Positions 52,124 to 61,299 are shown, counted from the stretch's first letter. The stretch is 64,000 nt of DNA from DASVNK01 sp036383895 (GCA_036383895.1 DASVNK010000024.1:1-64000), one strand, 5' to 3'. Numbers and translations are program-made. Notes: generated from the sequence alone by a model not told the origin.

Positions 52124-54502
52124 TTAAGATTCTGATTCGACGGGTTCGGGAGCGGCGGAAGATTCGGTGAGGTCGTTGCGCCAGCGTTGGATGTGGTGGT
52201 GGGTGCCGAGGACGAGGAGGCGGTCGCCCGGTTGGAGGCGTTCGGAAAACGAGGGGATGAGGGTGCGTTGGCCGGCGCGTTCGATGCCGCAGATTTGGAT
52301 GCTGTAGCGGGTGGCGAGGTTGAGTTCGGCGAGGGTGGGCACGCCGGGGAGCTGTGGGATGGTGACGGTTTCCATCGCGATTTGTTCGAAGTCGCCATTC
52401 AGCGCGCCGGGCGGTGTGCCGGAATTGTTCGTGCCCCGAAGGAGTTGCTCGGCGTCGATGAGTTGTTCGGGGCCGCCGAGGAGGAGAATTTTGTCGCCTG
52501 CGTAAAGTTTTTCGCTGCCTTCGGGGTTGCAAATGAGGAGGCCCTGGCGATCGATGGCCATGATGGAGACGCCGAATTCGCGGCGGAGGTTGAGGGCGGC
52601 GATGGAACGGCCGGCGTGTTCGGTGCGGAAGGGAAGAGTGATTTCGTCGATCTGGAGGTTCCATTCCTGGGGTTGCTCGAGGACGGAAGCGGGGAGGCCG
52701 GAATTTGAGCCGAGAGTGGAGGCGGCTTTCATGCGCTCGCGGAAATCGAATTCGAGTTTGCTGTGGAGTTTGATGAGGCGGCGCCAGAGGAACGGCGCGA
52801 AGAATAGGACGAGGGCGGCGATGATGCAGAGGGCCCAGAAGGTCCAGAGGCCGAACGGGACGAGGAGGAGGAGCCAGGCGAGAAAGATAATTCCACTGAC
52901 CGCTTTGAAGGCGGTCTGGAGGAGCGGTTGGAGCGAAGGGCGAGTGGAATTTCGCGCGACTCCTTCGGACATGATCATGGAGAGGGCTTCCATGTTCCGC
53001 CAGATGGCGATGAGGGGGCCGAGAAGGATGGCAACGTAGGTTGGCCAGAAGACGAAGTGGAGGATGGGGCCGAGGACGGAATGATCGGCGAGGAAATTGC
53101 GGACGAGGTTGAAAAGCGGGCGCGAGAAAATGATGAGCGCGGAGACGAAGAAGAGGTGGACGGCGAGATGAATGATGCGCTTGCTGGCGAGCTTCCAGAG
53201 AAGGCTGGCGTTGCTACGGACGTGAAAACCGGCTAGCCAGCGCTGGTAGAATTGGATTGTTTCGCGAAGGACGCGCGGCTCCCGAATTTCAATCCAATTG
53301 CAGATCGATTCGGAACGTCGCGTGAGGAGCGGTCCAATGACCGCAGTGGCAAGCGAGACGCCGATGGCGAGGGCGTAAAAGGTCTCGGGAAGGATGTTGG
53401 AGGATTTGCCCACTTGAATCATGACGAAGGCGAATTCACCGACGGGAATGAGGGCGAGACCCGCTTTGAGGCTGTTGCGGCTGGAATGGCCGATCGCGAC
53501 GAGGCCGAAAGCGCAGGCGAGCGGGCGCGCGACGAGGGTCAGCAGCGTGACGATGGCGACAAGCCACCAGACCTGGAGGAGAAGGCGGACGTCGAACATC
53601 ATTCCGACGGCAACGAAGAAAATTGCGCCGAAAATATTTTGAAGGGCCGCGAAGGATTTTTCGATTTCGTCTTTGTGACGGGTGCCCGCAATAACCGCGC
53701 CGAGGAGGAAGGCGCCGAGCGCGGTTGAGTATCCTGCGCGAACAGCGGCGAAGGCGCCGAAGAGAACGAGGGCGGTGACGGTGAGGGTTTTGAGTTCGCC
53801 GGCGGAATCTTTGGAGAGCCAGTTGAGAATGCGCGGGAGGGCGAGCATGGAGATGACGAGCAGGAAAACGACGAAGGCACCGAGCGCGCCAAGCGTTCCC
53901 CAGAAGGACGGGCCCTCTGTGTTAGCCGCTGCGGCTCCGCCGACTTTCAGCATGGAGAGGAAAAGGGTAAGCATGACAACGGCGACGATGTCTTCGAGGA
54001 CGGTCACGCCGAGGGCGAGTTGACCGGCGCGTTGATGGGTGACGTTCAGTTCATCGAGGATTTTTACGATGATGGCGGAACTGGAAATCATGAGGGTGCC
54101 GGCGAGGAAGAAGGTTTGGAAACTGTTCCAACCCATCGCGACGCCGAAGAGGCGGCAGAGATTGAAGAGGAAGATTGAACTGATGATTACGGCGAAGAAA
54201 ATCGAAACGCCCATGCGTTGGAGGCGGGCGAAGCTGAGGCCGAGACCGATGCCGAACATGAGGAAGACCAAGCCGATCTGCGCGAGCGTTTGGATGTGGT
54301 CGAGGTCTGAAACGAGTTGAACGATAGGCGAGAATGGGCCGATCGCGACGCCGGCGAGCAGATAGCCAACAACGGAGGAAAAGCCGGCGCGTTGCAATAT
54401 CCAGGCGAATATTGCAGCAGCAAGCAGAGCCGTGGCTAGGTCACGGAGGAAAATGATTTCCTGCACTGCGCGAGTGTTTCGGAGCGCGGCAAAGTGCGGC
54501 AA
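52124..54502 (-). CDS. KefB-like cation/proton antiporter with two RCK_C domains
   Basis: A 792-residue protein. About 13 membrane segments in residues 20-390 form a CPA2/KefB-type exchanger (LQRAGFSSVVGYLLAGVAIG, FLMFGIGLGLSF). A further large membrane part follows (about 440-610), not present in KefB. The C-terminal region carries two RCK_C/TrkA_C-type modules (about 640-700 and 715-790; KILLLGGPEQLIDAEQLL and DRLLVLGTHHHIQRW). The Rossmann-type TrkA_N domain between pore and RCK_C of KefB is absent. Probably a K+ or Na+/H+ exchanger gated by ligand binding at the RCK_C modules. Confidence 0.88.
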   Translation of the reverse strand: MPHFAALRNTRAVQEIIFLRDLATALLAAAIFAWILQRAGFSSVVGYLLAGVAIGPFSPIVQLVSDLDHIQTLAQIGLVFLMFGIGLGLSFARLQRMGVSIFFAVIISSIFLFNLCRLFGVAMGWNSFQTFFLAGTLMISSSAIIVKILDELNVTHQRAGQLALGVTVLEDIVAVVMLTLFLSMLKVGGAAAANTEGPSFWGTLGALGAFVVFLLVISMLALPRILNWLSKDSAGELKTLTVTALVLFGAFAAVRAGYSTALGAFLLGAVIAGTRHKDEIEKSFAALQNIFGAIFFVAVGMMFDVRLLLQVWWLVAIVTLLTLVARPLACAFGLVAIGHSSRNSLKAGLALIPVGEFAFVMIQVGKSSNILPETFYALAIGVSLATAVIGPLLTRRSESICNWIEIREPRVLRETIQFYQRWLAGFHVRSNASLLWKLASKRIIHLAVHLFFVSALIIFSRPLFNLVRNFLADHSVLGPILHFVFWPTYVAILLGPLIAIWRNMEALSMIMSEGVARNSTRPSLQPLLQTAFKAVSGIIFLAWLLLLVPFGLWTFWALCIIAALVLFFAPFLWRRLIKLHSKLEFDFRERMKAASTLGSNSGLPASVLEQPQEWNLQIDEITLPFRTEHAGRSIAALNLRREFGVSIMAIDRQGLLICNPEGSEKLYAGDKILLLGGPEQLIDAEQLLRGTNNSGTPPGALNGDFEQIAMETVTIPQLPGVPTLAELNLATRYSIQICGIERAGQRTLIPSFSERLQPGDRLLVLGTHHHIQRWRNDLTESSAAPEPVESES

Positions 54503-54551
54503 GTATAAAACCTGCGGGAGATTGGAATCCTCGCGTTCGCGAGGGAGAACG

Positions 54552-55043
54552 CTACTTATTTTTACCGTTCGCCATTTTCTTGCGAAGGGCTTGCTCGACG
54601 TGGGCGGGGACGAAGGAGCTGATGTCGCCGCCGAGACGGGCGACTTCTTTAATCATGCGCGAACTGATGAAGGTGTAGGATTCCTTGGGCATCATGAAGA
54701 TGGTTTCGACCTTTTCGTTGAGTTTGCGGTTCATGAGCGCGAGCTGGAATTCGAATTCGAAGTCGGAGACGGCGCGAAGGCCGCGGATGACAGCTTCGCC
54801 TTTTTTGGATTGGACGTAATCGACGAGCAGGCCGGTGAAGGTGTCGACTTCGACGTTGGGAAGATGTTCGACGGCGCGGGCGGTGAGGTCCTTGCGTTGC
54901 GCCATGGTGAAGAGGGGAGTTTTGCTTTCGTTGATGGCGACTGCGACGACGACGCGATCGAAGAGGCGTGCGGCGCGCTGGATCACATCGAGGTGACCAT
55001 TGGTGATTGGATCGAAACTTCCCGGGTATACCGCGGTCCGCAT
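54552..55043 (-). CDS. phosphopantetheine adenylyltransferase
   Basis: A 163-residue enzyme making dephospho-CoA from 4'-phosphopantetheine and ATP in coenzyme A synthesis. ATG 55043 was chosen because YPGSFDPITNGH must start near the N-terminus; the open frame extends to 55184 without sense. Motifs: TNGH (14-17), the ATP-binding T/HxGH of nucleotidyltransferases, and FISSRMIKEVA near the C-terminus. Length is standard. It is cytosolic and essential in most bacteria. Upstream lies the divergent ankyrin gene. Confidence 0.95.
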   Translation of the reverse strand: MRTAVYPGSFDPITNGHLDVIQRAARLFDRVVVAVAINESKTPLFTMAQRKDLTARAVEHLPNVEVDTFTGLLVDYVQSKKGEAVIRGLRAVSDFEFEFQLALMNRKLNEKVETIFMMPKESYTFISSRMIKEVARLGGDISSFVPAHVEQALRKKMANGKNK

Positions 55044-55253
55044 GGGCCGGACGGTAGCAAATGCGCGGAGGAAGGAAAAGGATTTGGGAGGGCGATGAGG
55101 CGCGATTTTGATTTGAGTCAAAACGCGAACCGCGAGACACCGGTCCAACCAACTGGTTTCGCTTTGATTCCCCATTAGTGCCATTCCTGCGGATTAGTTG
55201 ATGAGCTAAAGATGTTCGCGATGCGGGGGGATTCCCGCTTCTTTCGAAATAAA

Positions 55254-57275
55254 ATGAAACCAAGATTTCACGTAGTGGTGGTGTGTGTGGGTCTCGTGCT
55301 GGGCTCCGTATTTTCTATGGCGGCGCCAAATCTTAGCTCGCTGGAAATCTATAAGGTGGTTCGAAGCGGCTCGGTAGCGGAAGTCGGTAGGTTAATCGAG
55401 GAAGGGGTGCCGGTAAATTACCGGGATGCGGCTGGGAATTCGCTTTTGATGCAGGCAGTGGTTTATGGGGATACGACGCTGGCGAGTTTTTTGATCCAAC
55501 GCGGGGCCGATGTGAACACGACGAACAATTTTGGGGCGACGGCGTTGATGCGCGCGGCGGGGGATCACGAGAAGATTGCGTTGCTGGTGAAGCATGGCGC
55601 GAAGGTGAATGCGCGGTCGGGGTTGATGAATTCGGCGTTGCACACCGCGGCGCGGGAGCATCGATCGGCGCGATCGGTGGAGTTGTTGTTGAAGGCGGGC
55701 GCGGAGGTGAATGCGACGAATGTTTTTGGGGCGACGCCTTTAATGTGCGCGGCGGCGAGCGGCGATTTGGAGACGGTCCGATTGCTGGTGAAGCATGGAG
55801 CGGATGTGAACGCGCACTCGCGCGGCAGTGAGGCGAATGTGATCTGGGGTGGGGGACGTTCGGCGCTGATGTGGGCAGCGTTCCGCGGGGACAAAGCGAT
55901 GGCAAAGTTTTTGATCGAAGCGGGCGCGAACGTGAATGAGCCGGAGGGGTTCGGCACGGCGTTGAGCCAGGCGGCGTGGAATGATCACGCGAAGATGGCG
56001 GAGTTTTTGTTGAAGCGCGCGGCGCAGGTGAACCAGAAGGACGTGATGGCTGAGTTCACGCCGTTGCATTGGGCGGCGGGTTCGGAGAATGGCGATGCGG
56101 CCCTGGTGAAGTTGTTGTTGAGGCACGGGGCGGACGCGAACGCGGAGGGTGGAGCGCCGGTGGATGCGTTCATGGGGATTCCGCAGACGCCGTTGCTGAT
56201 TGCGAAAAAGCGAAACGAGACGGCGATTGCGCAGGAGTTGAGGGCGGCGGGAGCGACGGAGAAAGCGGTGAAAACGCGCGCTGAAGTTTCGATGAAGGCG
56301 GTGGAGGTGAACCAGGGAAGTTTGCGAGCGGCGCTGGTATCGGCGTTGCCGAAATTGGAGGAGACGGCGGTATTTTCAAAGGGCGCGTATTTGCAGCACA
56401 GCAGCAAGCAGGATTGCGTTTCGTGTCATCAACAATACATGCCACTGGCGAGTTTCGGATTTGCGAAGGTGGCTGGAGCGCGCGCGGATGCGAAGGTGGA
56501 AGCGCAGGTGGTGGAATTCGTGCGCAAGGACAACACCAATCTTTACGAGATGACCGCGCAGGCGACGTTTCATCCGGAGCCGGGACATGGTTATGGTTAC
56601 GCGCTGTTTTCGATGGAGGCGCAGGACCAGGAGCCGTCCCCGGAACTGGATGCGATGGTGCATCACTTGCTAGTAATTCAGGACAAGGATGGACAGTGGC
56701 ATAACAACTTGCCGCGTCCGCCGCTGCAAACGAGCGATTTTGGGCCGACGGCGCTGGCGATTCGCGCGTTGAAGAAATATGGATTTCCTGGGCGCGAGGC
56801 AGAAATCGGCGATCGGATCGCGCGCGCGAAAAAGTGGCTGTCACGCGCGACGCCGCGGAATACCGAAGAGCGGGCTTATCAATTGGCGGGGTTGGCGTGG
56901 GCGGGCGAATCGCAGAAGAAATTGCACGCGCTGGCGAAAGAACTGTTGAAGGAGCAGCGGTCGAATGGCGGTTGGGCGCAGTTGGCGAGCCTGGAACCGG
57001 ATGCATATGCGACGGGGTTGACGTTGTTCGCGCTGGCGCAAGCTCGCGAGAAGAACACGACGGAGTTTCAGCGCGGACTGGCTTTTCTCCTTAGCACGCA
57101 GGCGAAGGATGGAACGTGGCATGTGCGGGCGCGGGCGTATCCGTTCCAGCCGACAATGCGGAGTGGGTATCCGTACAGTCGCGATGGTTGGATCTCGGCG
57201 ACGGGCGCGAGTTGGGCCGTGATGGCGATTGCGAGCGCGTTGGAGGAAACGAAATTGCAGATGAGCGCGCGATAG
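55254..57275 (+). CDS. ankyrin-repeat protein with heme motif and cyclase-like C-terminus
   Basis: A 673-residue secreted or periplasmic protein. A signal peptide (VVVVCVGLVLGSVFSMAAP) is followed by about seven ankyrin repeats (about 30-330; GNSLLMQAVVYGDTTLASFL, GADVNAHSRG). A CVSCH motif (C-x-x-C-H) then fits a covalently bound c-type heme. The last 200 residues carry terpene cyclase/prenyltransferase-like repeats with DGQWH, NGGWAQL and DGTWHVR. The order ankyrin-heme-cyclase fold is known in Verrucomicrobiota, Planctomycetota and Acidobacteriota proteins of unknown role. ATG at 55254 was preferred to 55212 because it starts the signal peptide. Confidence 0.85.
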   Translation: MKPRFHVVVVCVGLVLGSVFSMAAPNLSSLEIYKVVRSGSVAEVGRLIEEGVPVNYRDAAGNSLLMQAVVYGDTTLASFLIQRGADVNTTNNFGATALMRAAGDHEKIALLVKHGAKVNARSGLMNSALHTAAREHRSARSVELLLKAGAEVNATNVFGATPLMCAAASGDLETVRLLVKHGADVNAHSRGSEANVIWGGGRSALMWAAFRGDKAMAKFLIEAGANVNEPEGFGTALSQAAWNDHAKMAEFLLKRAAQVNQKDVMAEFTPLHWAAGSENGDAALVKLLLRHGADANAEGGAPVDAFMGIPQTPLLIAKKRNETAIAQELRAAGATEKAVKTRAEVSMKAVEVNQGSLRAALVSALPKLEETAVFSKGAYLQHSSKQDCVSCHQQYMPLASFGFAKVAGARADAKVEAQVVEFVRKDNTNLYEMTAQATFHPEPGHGYGYALFSMEAQDQEPSPELDAMVHHLLVIQDKDGQWHNNLPRPPLQTSDFGPTALAIRALKKYGFPGREAEIGDRIARAKKWLSRATPRNTEERAYQLAGLAWAGESQKKLHALAKELLKEQRSNGGWAQLASLEPDAYATGLTLFALAQAREKNTTEFQRGLAFLLSTQAKDGTWHVRARAYPFQPTMRSGYPYSRDGWISATGASWAVMAIASALEETKLQMSAR

Positions 57276-57301
57276 ATTCGGATCCTAATTTGTTTGGGTT
57301 G

Positions 57302-57336
57302 ACTGCTGGTTCAGTGATGGGCCGGCAGTTTTTTTG
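57302..57336 (+). terminator. terminator after the ankyrin gene
   Basis: ACTGCTGG and CCGGCAGT form an 8-base stem with one T-G pair, followed by TTTTTTT. It lies about 27 bases after the ankyrin gene stop. Confidence 0.65.
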
Positions 57337-57465
57337 TAAGGCAGAATTACACATTTGAAGTGGAGATGTTCGGAAGGTGGGGAGCGGAAATTAACCTAAG
57401 GATGGAAAACTCGTGAAATTAATTGCTTACGCAGGCGGAATTTAGGAGGGCTGAACTCGCGCCGG

Positions 57466-57481
57466 TGGCATAGCGGTTGCT
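57466..57481 (+). promoter_or_regulatory. sigma-54 promoter of the PEP-CTERM gene
   Basis: TGGCATAGCGGTTGCT matches the sigma-54 consensus (TGGCACR-N4-TTGCW) at all positions but one. It sits 35 bases before the ATG at 57516, so transcription would begin near 57493. Sigma-54 control of PEP-CTERM genes fits what is known of that system in other bacteria. The window has no rpoN or enhancer-binding protein gene. Confidence 0.75.
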
Positions 57482-57515
57482 AAACGAATCTGTCTTGCCT
57501 GTGATTTGTTAGCGT

Positions 57516-58148
57516 ATGGGTAAATTAATTTTGTGCGTGGGTGCCTTGCTGGCGCTCTCTGTGAGTCGGGTTGGTGCCGTGCCTGTGACGGTGCAAGAGC
57601 TTTCGGTTTCGCCGGCGCAGGTGGCGTATATCAATGTGACCGGATTCTATTCGGGCGGAGCCTACGCCGGGATTGTGAATTTGAAGGTGAATGGGGTGGA
57701 GACGGACGGTTTTTGCATTGATCCATTCCATTTCTCGAGCCGTTCATCGATGCAATATGAAATGGTGAACCTGGCGGATGCGCCGAAGGCTTACCTGCCG
57801 ACGTTCAACGGGGACATGGGCGAGCTGAAGGCGGCACAGATCAGCAAGCTTTGGGGAATGGCTTTCTCGGCGACGATGACAGCGTCGCAGGCGGCTGCGA
57901 TGCAAATTGCGATTTGGGAGATTGTGGCGGGTGATTTGTTTTCGGTAAGCGGAAATGACTTCGGGGCTTCGGTGCTGCTTGGGAAATTGGCGACATACTC
58001 CGGCCCGGCGGCGAACCTGGTTGGGCTGACTGGCCCGGGACAGGATTATGTGATCGCGAGCGTGCCAGATGGCGGAGCGACGGCGTTGCTGTTTCTGATT
58101 GGTTTTGGGGCGATGTCGGCTGCGAAAACATTTGTGCGCCGGAAATAG
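57516..58148 (+). CDS. PEP-CTERM-type exported protein (VPDGG sorting signal)
   Basis: A 210-residue protein with a signal peptide (LILCVGALLALSVSRVGA, about 3-22) and a beta-rich body with few Cys. It ends in VPDGGATALLFLIGFGAMSA then KTFVRRK: the Pro-Asp-Gly motif, membrane helix and basic tail of exosortase substrates. It should be exported, processed by an exosortase, and joined to the outer surface or matrix. No exosortase gene is in the window. A sigma-54 promoter at 57466 and a terminator at 58173 bracket it as a single-gene unit. Confidence 0.9.
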   Translation: MGKLILCVGALLALSVSRVGAVPVTVQELSVSPAQVAYINVTGFYSGGAYAGIVNLKVNGVETDGFCIDPFHFSSRSSMQYEMVNLADAPKAYLPTFNGDMGELKAAQISKLWGMAFSATMTASQAAAMQIAIWEIVAGDLFSVSGNDFGASVLLGKLATYSGPAANLVGLTGPGQDYVIASVPDGGATALLFLIGFGAMSAAKTFVRRK

Positions 58149-58172
58149 CCTCGCGCTGATTTAGATTTGCAG

Positions 58173-58210
58173 AAGGCCGAGGCAAGATTTTGCCTCGGCC
58201 TTTCTTTTTT
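58173..58210 (+). terminator. strong terminator after the PEP-CTERM gene
   Basis: AAGGCCGAGGCAA and TTGCCTCGGCCTT form a 13-base perfect stem with a 4-base loop, followed by TCTTTTTT on the plus strand. It also lies just upstream of the dehydrogenase start at 58227. Confidence 0.8.
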
Positions 58211-58226
58211 GTTACGAAGGTTCCGC

Positions 58227-59612
58227 ATGTTTGAGTACGACGTGGCGGTGATTGGGGGAGGGAGTGGCGGTTACGCGGCGGCGAGGACGTGCGCGGCGGG
58301 CGGCTTGAAGACGGTGGTGCTTGAGGGCGGGGAAAAGGTCGGTGGGTTGTGCATCTTGCGCGGGTGCATGCCGACGAAGGCGCTGTTGTATTCGGCAGAG
58401 GTGTTGCACACGGTGAAAAATAGCGCGCCGGTGGGGGTGCGGGCGTGCGATGTTTCGTTTGATATTAAGGAGATTGTTGCGAGGAAGGATCGGCTGATTC
58501 AGGAATTCGCGGATTACCGGCAATCGCAGTTGGAGAGCAAACGGTTTAATTTTGTTCGGGCGAATGCGACATTCAAAGACGCAAATACGTTGGCGCTTTC
58601 AAATGGGGAACAAGTTCGGGCGAAGAATTTTGTGATTGCGACGGGATCGGTGCATGCGCGCGCGCCGATGCCGTCGCTGGAGGAGGTGGGATACATCACG
58701 AGCGACGAGGCGATCGGGCTGGAGAAGTTGCCGAAGTCGATGATTGTGCTGGGCGGCGGAGCGGTGGCGGTGGAGTTCGCGCAGTTCTTTTGTCGATTGG
58801 GTGTGCGCGTGACGTTGATCCAACGGTCGGAGCACATCTTGAAGGAGGAAGACACGGACGTCGCGAAAGTGGTGGAGGACGTTTTTCGGAAAGAAGGGAT
58901 GACGATTTTTACGGGAACGAATTTGAAGGCAGCGTGGACTGAGGGTGGACTGAAGGGCGTTTCGTTTGAGCATCAGGGGCAAACGGTGCGCGTGGCGGCG
59001 GAAGAGATTTTATTCGCACTGGGGCGCGTGCCGAATACGGCGAATTTGAAGTTGGAAAATGCGGGGGTGCAACTTTCCTTGGGACGATTCCTGGTGAATT
59101 CGGAGATGCAGACGAATGTGCCGCATATTTATGCAGCGGGCGATTGCACGGGGTTGCATGAGATTGTGCATATCGCGATTCAGCAGGGGGAGATTGCAGC
59201 GCAGAACATTATCAATCCGAAGGATCGGAAGTGTATTGATTATCGCTTGCTGACGAGTGTGGTGTTTACGGATCCGCAGGTGGGGCGCGTGGGGTTGACG
59301 GAGAAGGCGGCGCAGTTCGAGAAGATTCCGCACATTGTGGCGAGTTATCCGTTCGCGGATCATGGGAAGAGCATGCTGATGTGCGCGACGGATGGGTTCG
59401 TGAAGTTGATTGCGGACCCGAAGAGCGGCGAAATTTTAGGTGGGTGTTGCGTGGGGCCGCACGGCGGAGAGTTGATTCATGAGATCATTGCGGCGATGTA
59501 CCAGCGGATGACGGTGCGCGAGCTGGCGATGATGCCGCATTATCATCCGACGCTGGCGGAGATATGGACTTATCCGGCAGAGGAGTTGGCGGATAAAGTA
59601 GCTGCCGCGTGA
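58227..59612 (+). CDS. dihydrolipoamide dehydrogenase-like FAD oxidoreductase
   Basis: A 461-residue flavoprotein of the pyridine nucleotide-disulfide family. Near the N-terminus is the FAD site (AVIGGGSGGYAAA) and the redox pair in GGLCILRGCMPTKAL (C-x4-C). The NAD(P) site is IVLGGGAVAVEFAQFF. The C-terminal dimer domain carries HPTLAEI with the partner His. ATG 58227 was chosen because EYDVAVIGGG must be near the start. No E1/E2 genes of a keto-acid dehydrogenase lie nearby, so it could be a free-standing dehydrogenase or mercuric/glutathione-type reductase. No mercury-binding Cys pair is seen at the C-terminus. Confidence 0.92.
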   Translation: MFEYDVAVIGGGSGGYAAARTCAAGGLKTVVLEGGEKVGGLCILRGCMPTKALLYSAEVLHTVKNSAPVGVRACDVSFDIKEIVARKDRLIQEFADYRQSQLESKRFNFVRANATFKDANTLALSNGEQVRAKNFVIATGSVHARAPMPSLEEVGYITSDEAIGLEKLPKSMIVLGGGAVAVEFAQFFCRLGVRVTLIQRSEHILKEEDTDVAKVVEDVFRKEGMTIFTGTNLKAAWTEGGLKGVSFEHQGQTVRVAAEEILFALGRVPNTANLKLENAGVQLSLGRFLVNSEMQTNVPHIYAAGDCTGLHEIVHIAIQQGEIAAQNIINPKDRKCIDYRLLTSVVFTDPQVGRVGLTEKAAQFEKIPHIVASYPFADHGKSMLMCATDGFVKLIADPKSGEILGGCCVGPHGGELIHEIIAAMYQRMTVRELAMMPHYHPTLAEIWTYPAEELADKVAAA

Positions 59613-59613
59613 T

Positions 59614-59928
59614 CTATTGCTGCGGAGATGGAGTTGGCTGCGGTGGTGTGGGAACTGGTGGCTGGCCACTGGCGCTGGGGAGAGCGGTGTTGGTTTGGGA
59701 ATGACCGGTTTGCCTCTTACTCGCTGCGCCGGATTCGGGGATGGTGCCGTATTTACCCTGGCCACTGGACGTTCCATCGAAGCCGGGCCCGGCACCGCCT
59801 GCGCCGGCCATGCTGCCGCCGCCCTGGTCGGTGTTGGATTGGGTTTGGTCCCCAGTGCCACCGCTGCATCCGATGAAGATGAGGGCTGCTGTCCCGATTG
59901 CTGAAATTCCCGCAAAGACCTTCTTCAT
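59614..59928 (-). CDS. small lipoprotein
   Basis: A 104-residue protein from ATG 59928. The signal peptide MKKVFAGISAIGTAALIFIG leads to the Cys of FIGC, a lipobox-like site. The mature part is Gly/Ser/Pro-rich and of low complexity (GGGSMAGAGGAGPGFDG, PPVPTPPQPTPSPQQ). It is likely a short outer-membrane-facing lipoprotein, disordered and of unknown role. It is convergent with the FAD oxidoreductase, and the hisA gene lies upstream on the same strand. Confidence 0.75.
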   Translation of the reverse strand: MKKVFAGISAIGTAALIFIGCSGGTGDQTQSNTDQGGGSMAGAGGAGPGFDGTSSGQGKYGTIPESGAASKRQTGHSQTNTALPSASGQPPVPTPPQPTPSPQQ

Positions 59929-59992
59929 ATTGCATAGGTCGCTTGGGGCGGCGCTTCTCTCAAGGCGGGCAGATTCCGGTTTGGGAGTCGGG

Positions 59993-60769
59993 TCAAACCG
60001 CAGCGGAGGATTGCTGGCGGAGAGAATTGTTAAAGTGGACACACTCGCGGTAGGTGACGCCGGTGCCGCCGAAAATATCGAGGGCGGAGCCGATGGTGAG
60101 GTCGATGCGATTGCGGCTGAGGTCGGTGACCGACTTGAGGTCTTCGAGCGAACGCGCTCCGCCGGCATAGGTGGTGGGGATGCCGGACCAACGGGCGAGT
60201 TTTTCGACGAGTTCTTGGTCGATGCCGTGGCAGAGGCCTTCGACATCGACGGCATGGATGAGGAACTCGTCGCAATGATCGGCGAATTGGGCGAGCGTTT
60301 CGGCGCTGAGAGTGACGTTGGTGAACTTTTGCCAACGGTCCGTGACGACGAAGTATTCGCCGTCGCGTTTGCGGCAGCTTAGGTCGATGACGAGGCGTTG
60401 CTTGCCGATCGAGGCGACGAGGTCCTTGAGGCGATCCCATTCGATGCGGCCATCGCGGAAGATCCAGGAGGTGACGATGACGTGGGAGGCGCCGGCGTCC
60501 AGGTATTTGGTGGCATTATCGAGGTTGACGCCGCCGCCGAGTTGGAGGCCGCCGGGGTAGGCGCGGAGTGCCTCCACGGCGGGTTGCTCATTGCCGGCAC
60601 CGAGCATGATGATGTGCCCGCCGCGCAAGTTGTCGCGCCGGTAAAGTTCGGCGAACCAGCTGGCGGGCTTTTCGGAAACAAAATTTGTGCGCAGCGCTTC
60701 GGTATCGAGGCTTCCGCCGACGATTTGTTTCACGCGACCTTCGTGGAGGTCGATGCAGGGTCGAAACAT
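59993..60769 (-). CDS. HisA, eukaryotic-type phosphoribosylformimino-AICAR isomerase
   Basis: About 258 residues from ATG 60769. It isomerises ProFAR to PRFAR, the fourth step of histidine synthesis. The sequence follows yeast HIS6 more than bacterial HisA: FRPCIDLHEGRVKQIVGGSL at the start, then VIVTSWIFRDGRIEWDRLK, DLSCRKRDGEYFV, EFLIHAVDVEGLCHGID and DLTIGSALDIFGG. The length also fits HIS6 (261). The open frame extends upstream to 61792 but that part is repeat-derived and rejected. No other his gene is adjacent. Eukaryotic-type HisA is known from some bacteria. Confidence 0.93.
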   Translation of the reverse strand: MFRPCIDLHEGRVKQIVGGSLDTEALRTNFVSEKPASWFAELYRRDNLRGGHIIMLGAGNEQPAVEALRAYPGGLQLGGGVNLDNATKYLDAGASHVIVTSWIFRDGRIEWDRLKDLVASIGKQRLVIDLSCRKRDGEYFVVTDRWQKFTNVTLSAETLAQFADHCDEFLIHAVDVEGLCHGIDQELVEKLARWSGIPTTYAGGARSLEDLKSVTDLSRNRIDLTIGSALDIFGGTGVTYRECVHFNNSLRQQSSAAV

Positions 60770-61210
60770 CCGGGGCTGAAGATAGGGAAGAATGAAGCAG
60801 CGGACAAATATTGTTCCGGCGAGCGGTCGGCGTAGATGGGAACGGGACTGGGCGGGTTTTAGCGGAGTGTTGTTAAGTTGAGGCGACGGAAGTGGGAAGG
60901 TGGATTTCGCACGGTGTGATTGGAATCGAACGGAGTTTAGAACGGCGATTAGGCGAGGGGAGTCGTTAACGTTATCTGCAACTTTCAAGGGGAGCAGGAG
61001 CTGCAATAATCCTCGTAAGAATCTAATGACAAAAGGTTTAAATACGGTTTTTGCGTTAAAGTTATCTGCAACTATCTGCAATTTACCTGCAACTTTTGTA
61101 GACTGCGGCCGGAGCTCAGCGCGCAATCGGACTGCGCGAGACTCGGAAAAGAAACCACGAATGGACACGAATTCACACGAATAAAAGCAGAATTGCGGCA
61201 GGGTGAATAT

Positions 61211-61299
61211 CGACTTACAAAAAATTTCAAGTTGGCGATACAGAGCGAAAAAGTGCGGTACAATAGGGTCGGAAATGGGGTCGCGGATAGCGATACAAT
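61211..61299 (+). repeat. dispersed repeat A, copy 2
   Basis: An 89-base segment exactly identical to 61415-61503, apart by 115 bases. Its first 58 bases match 30775-30832. It is followed by a CGTAAGTTTTTCGGG string and ACACGAAT repeats. Confidence 0.9.

Noticed and set aside
54552..55184. Longer start for coaD
   Set aside because: The extra 47 residues have no counterpart in the family; the conserved start MRTAVYPGSFDP fits ATG 55043.
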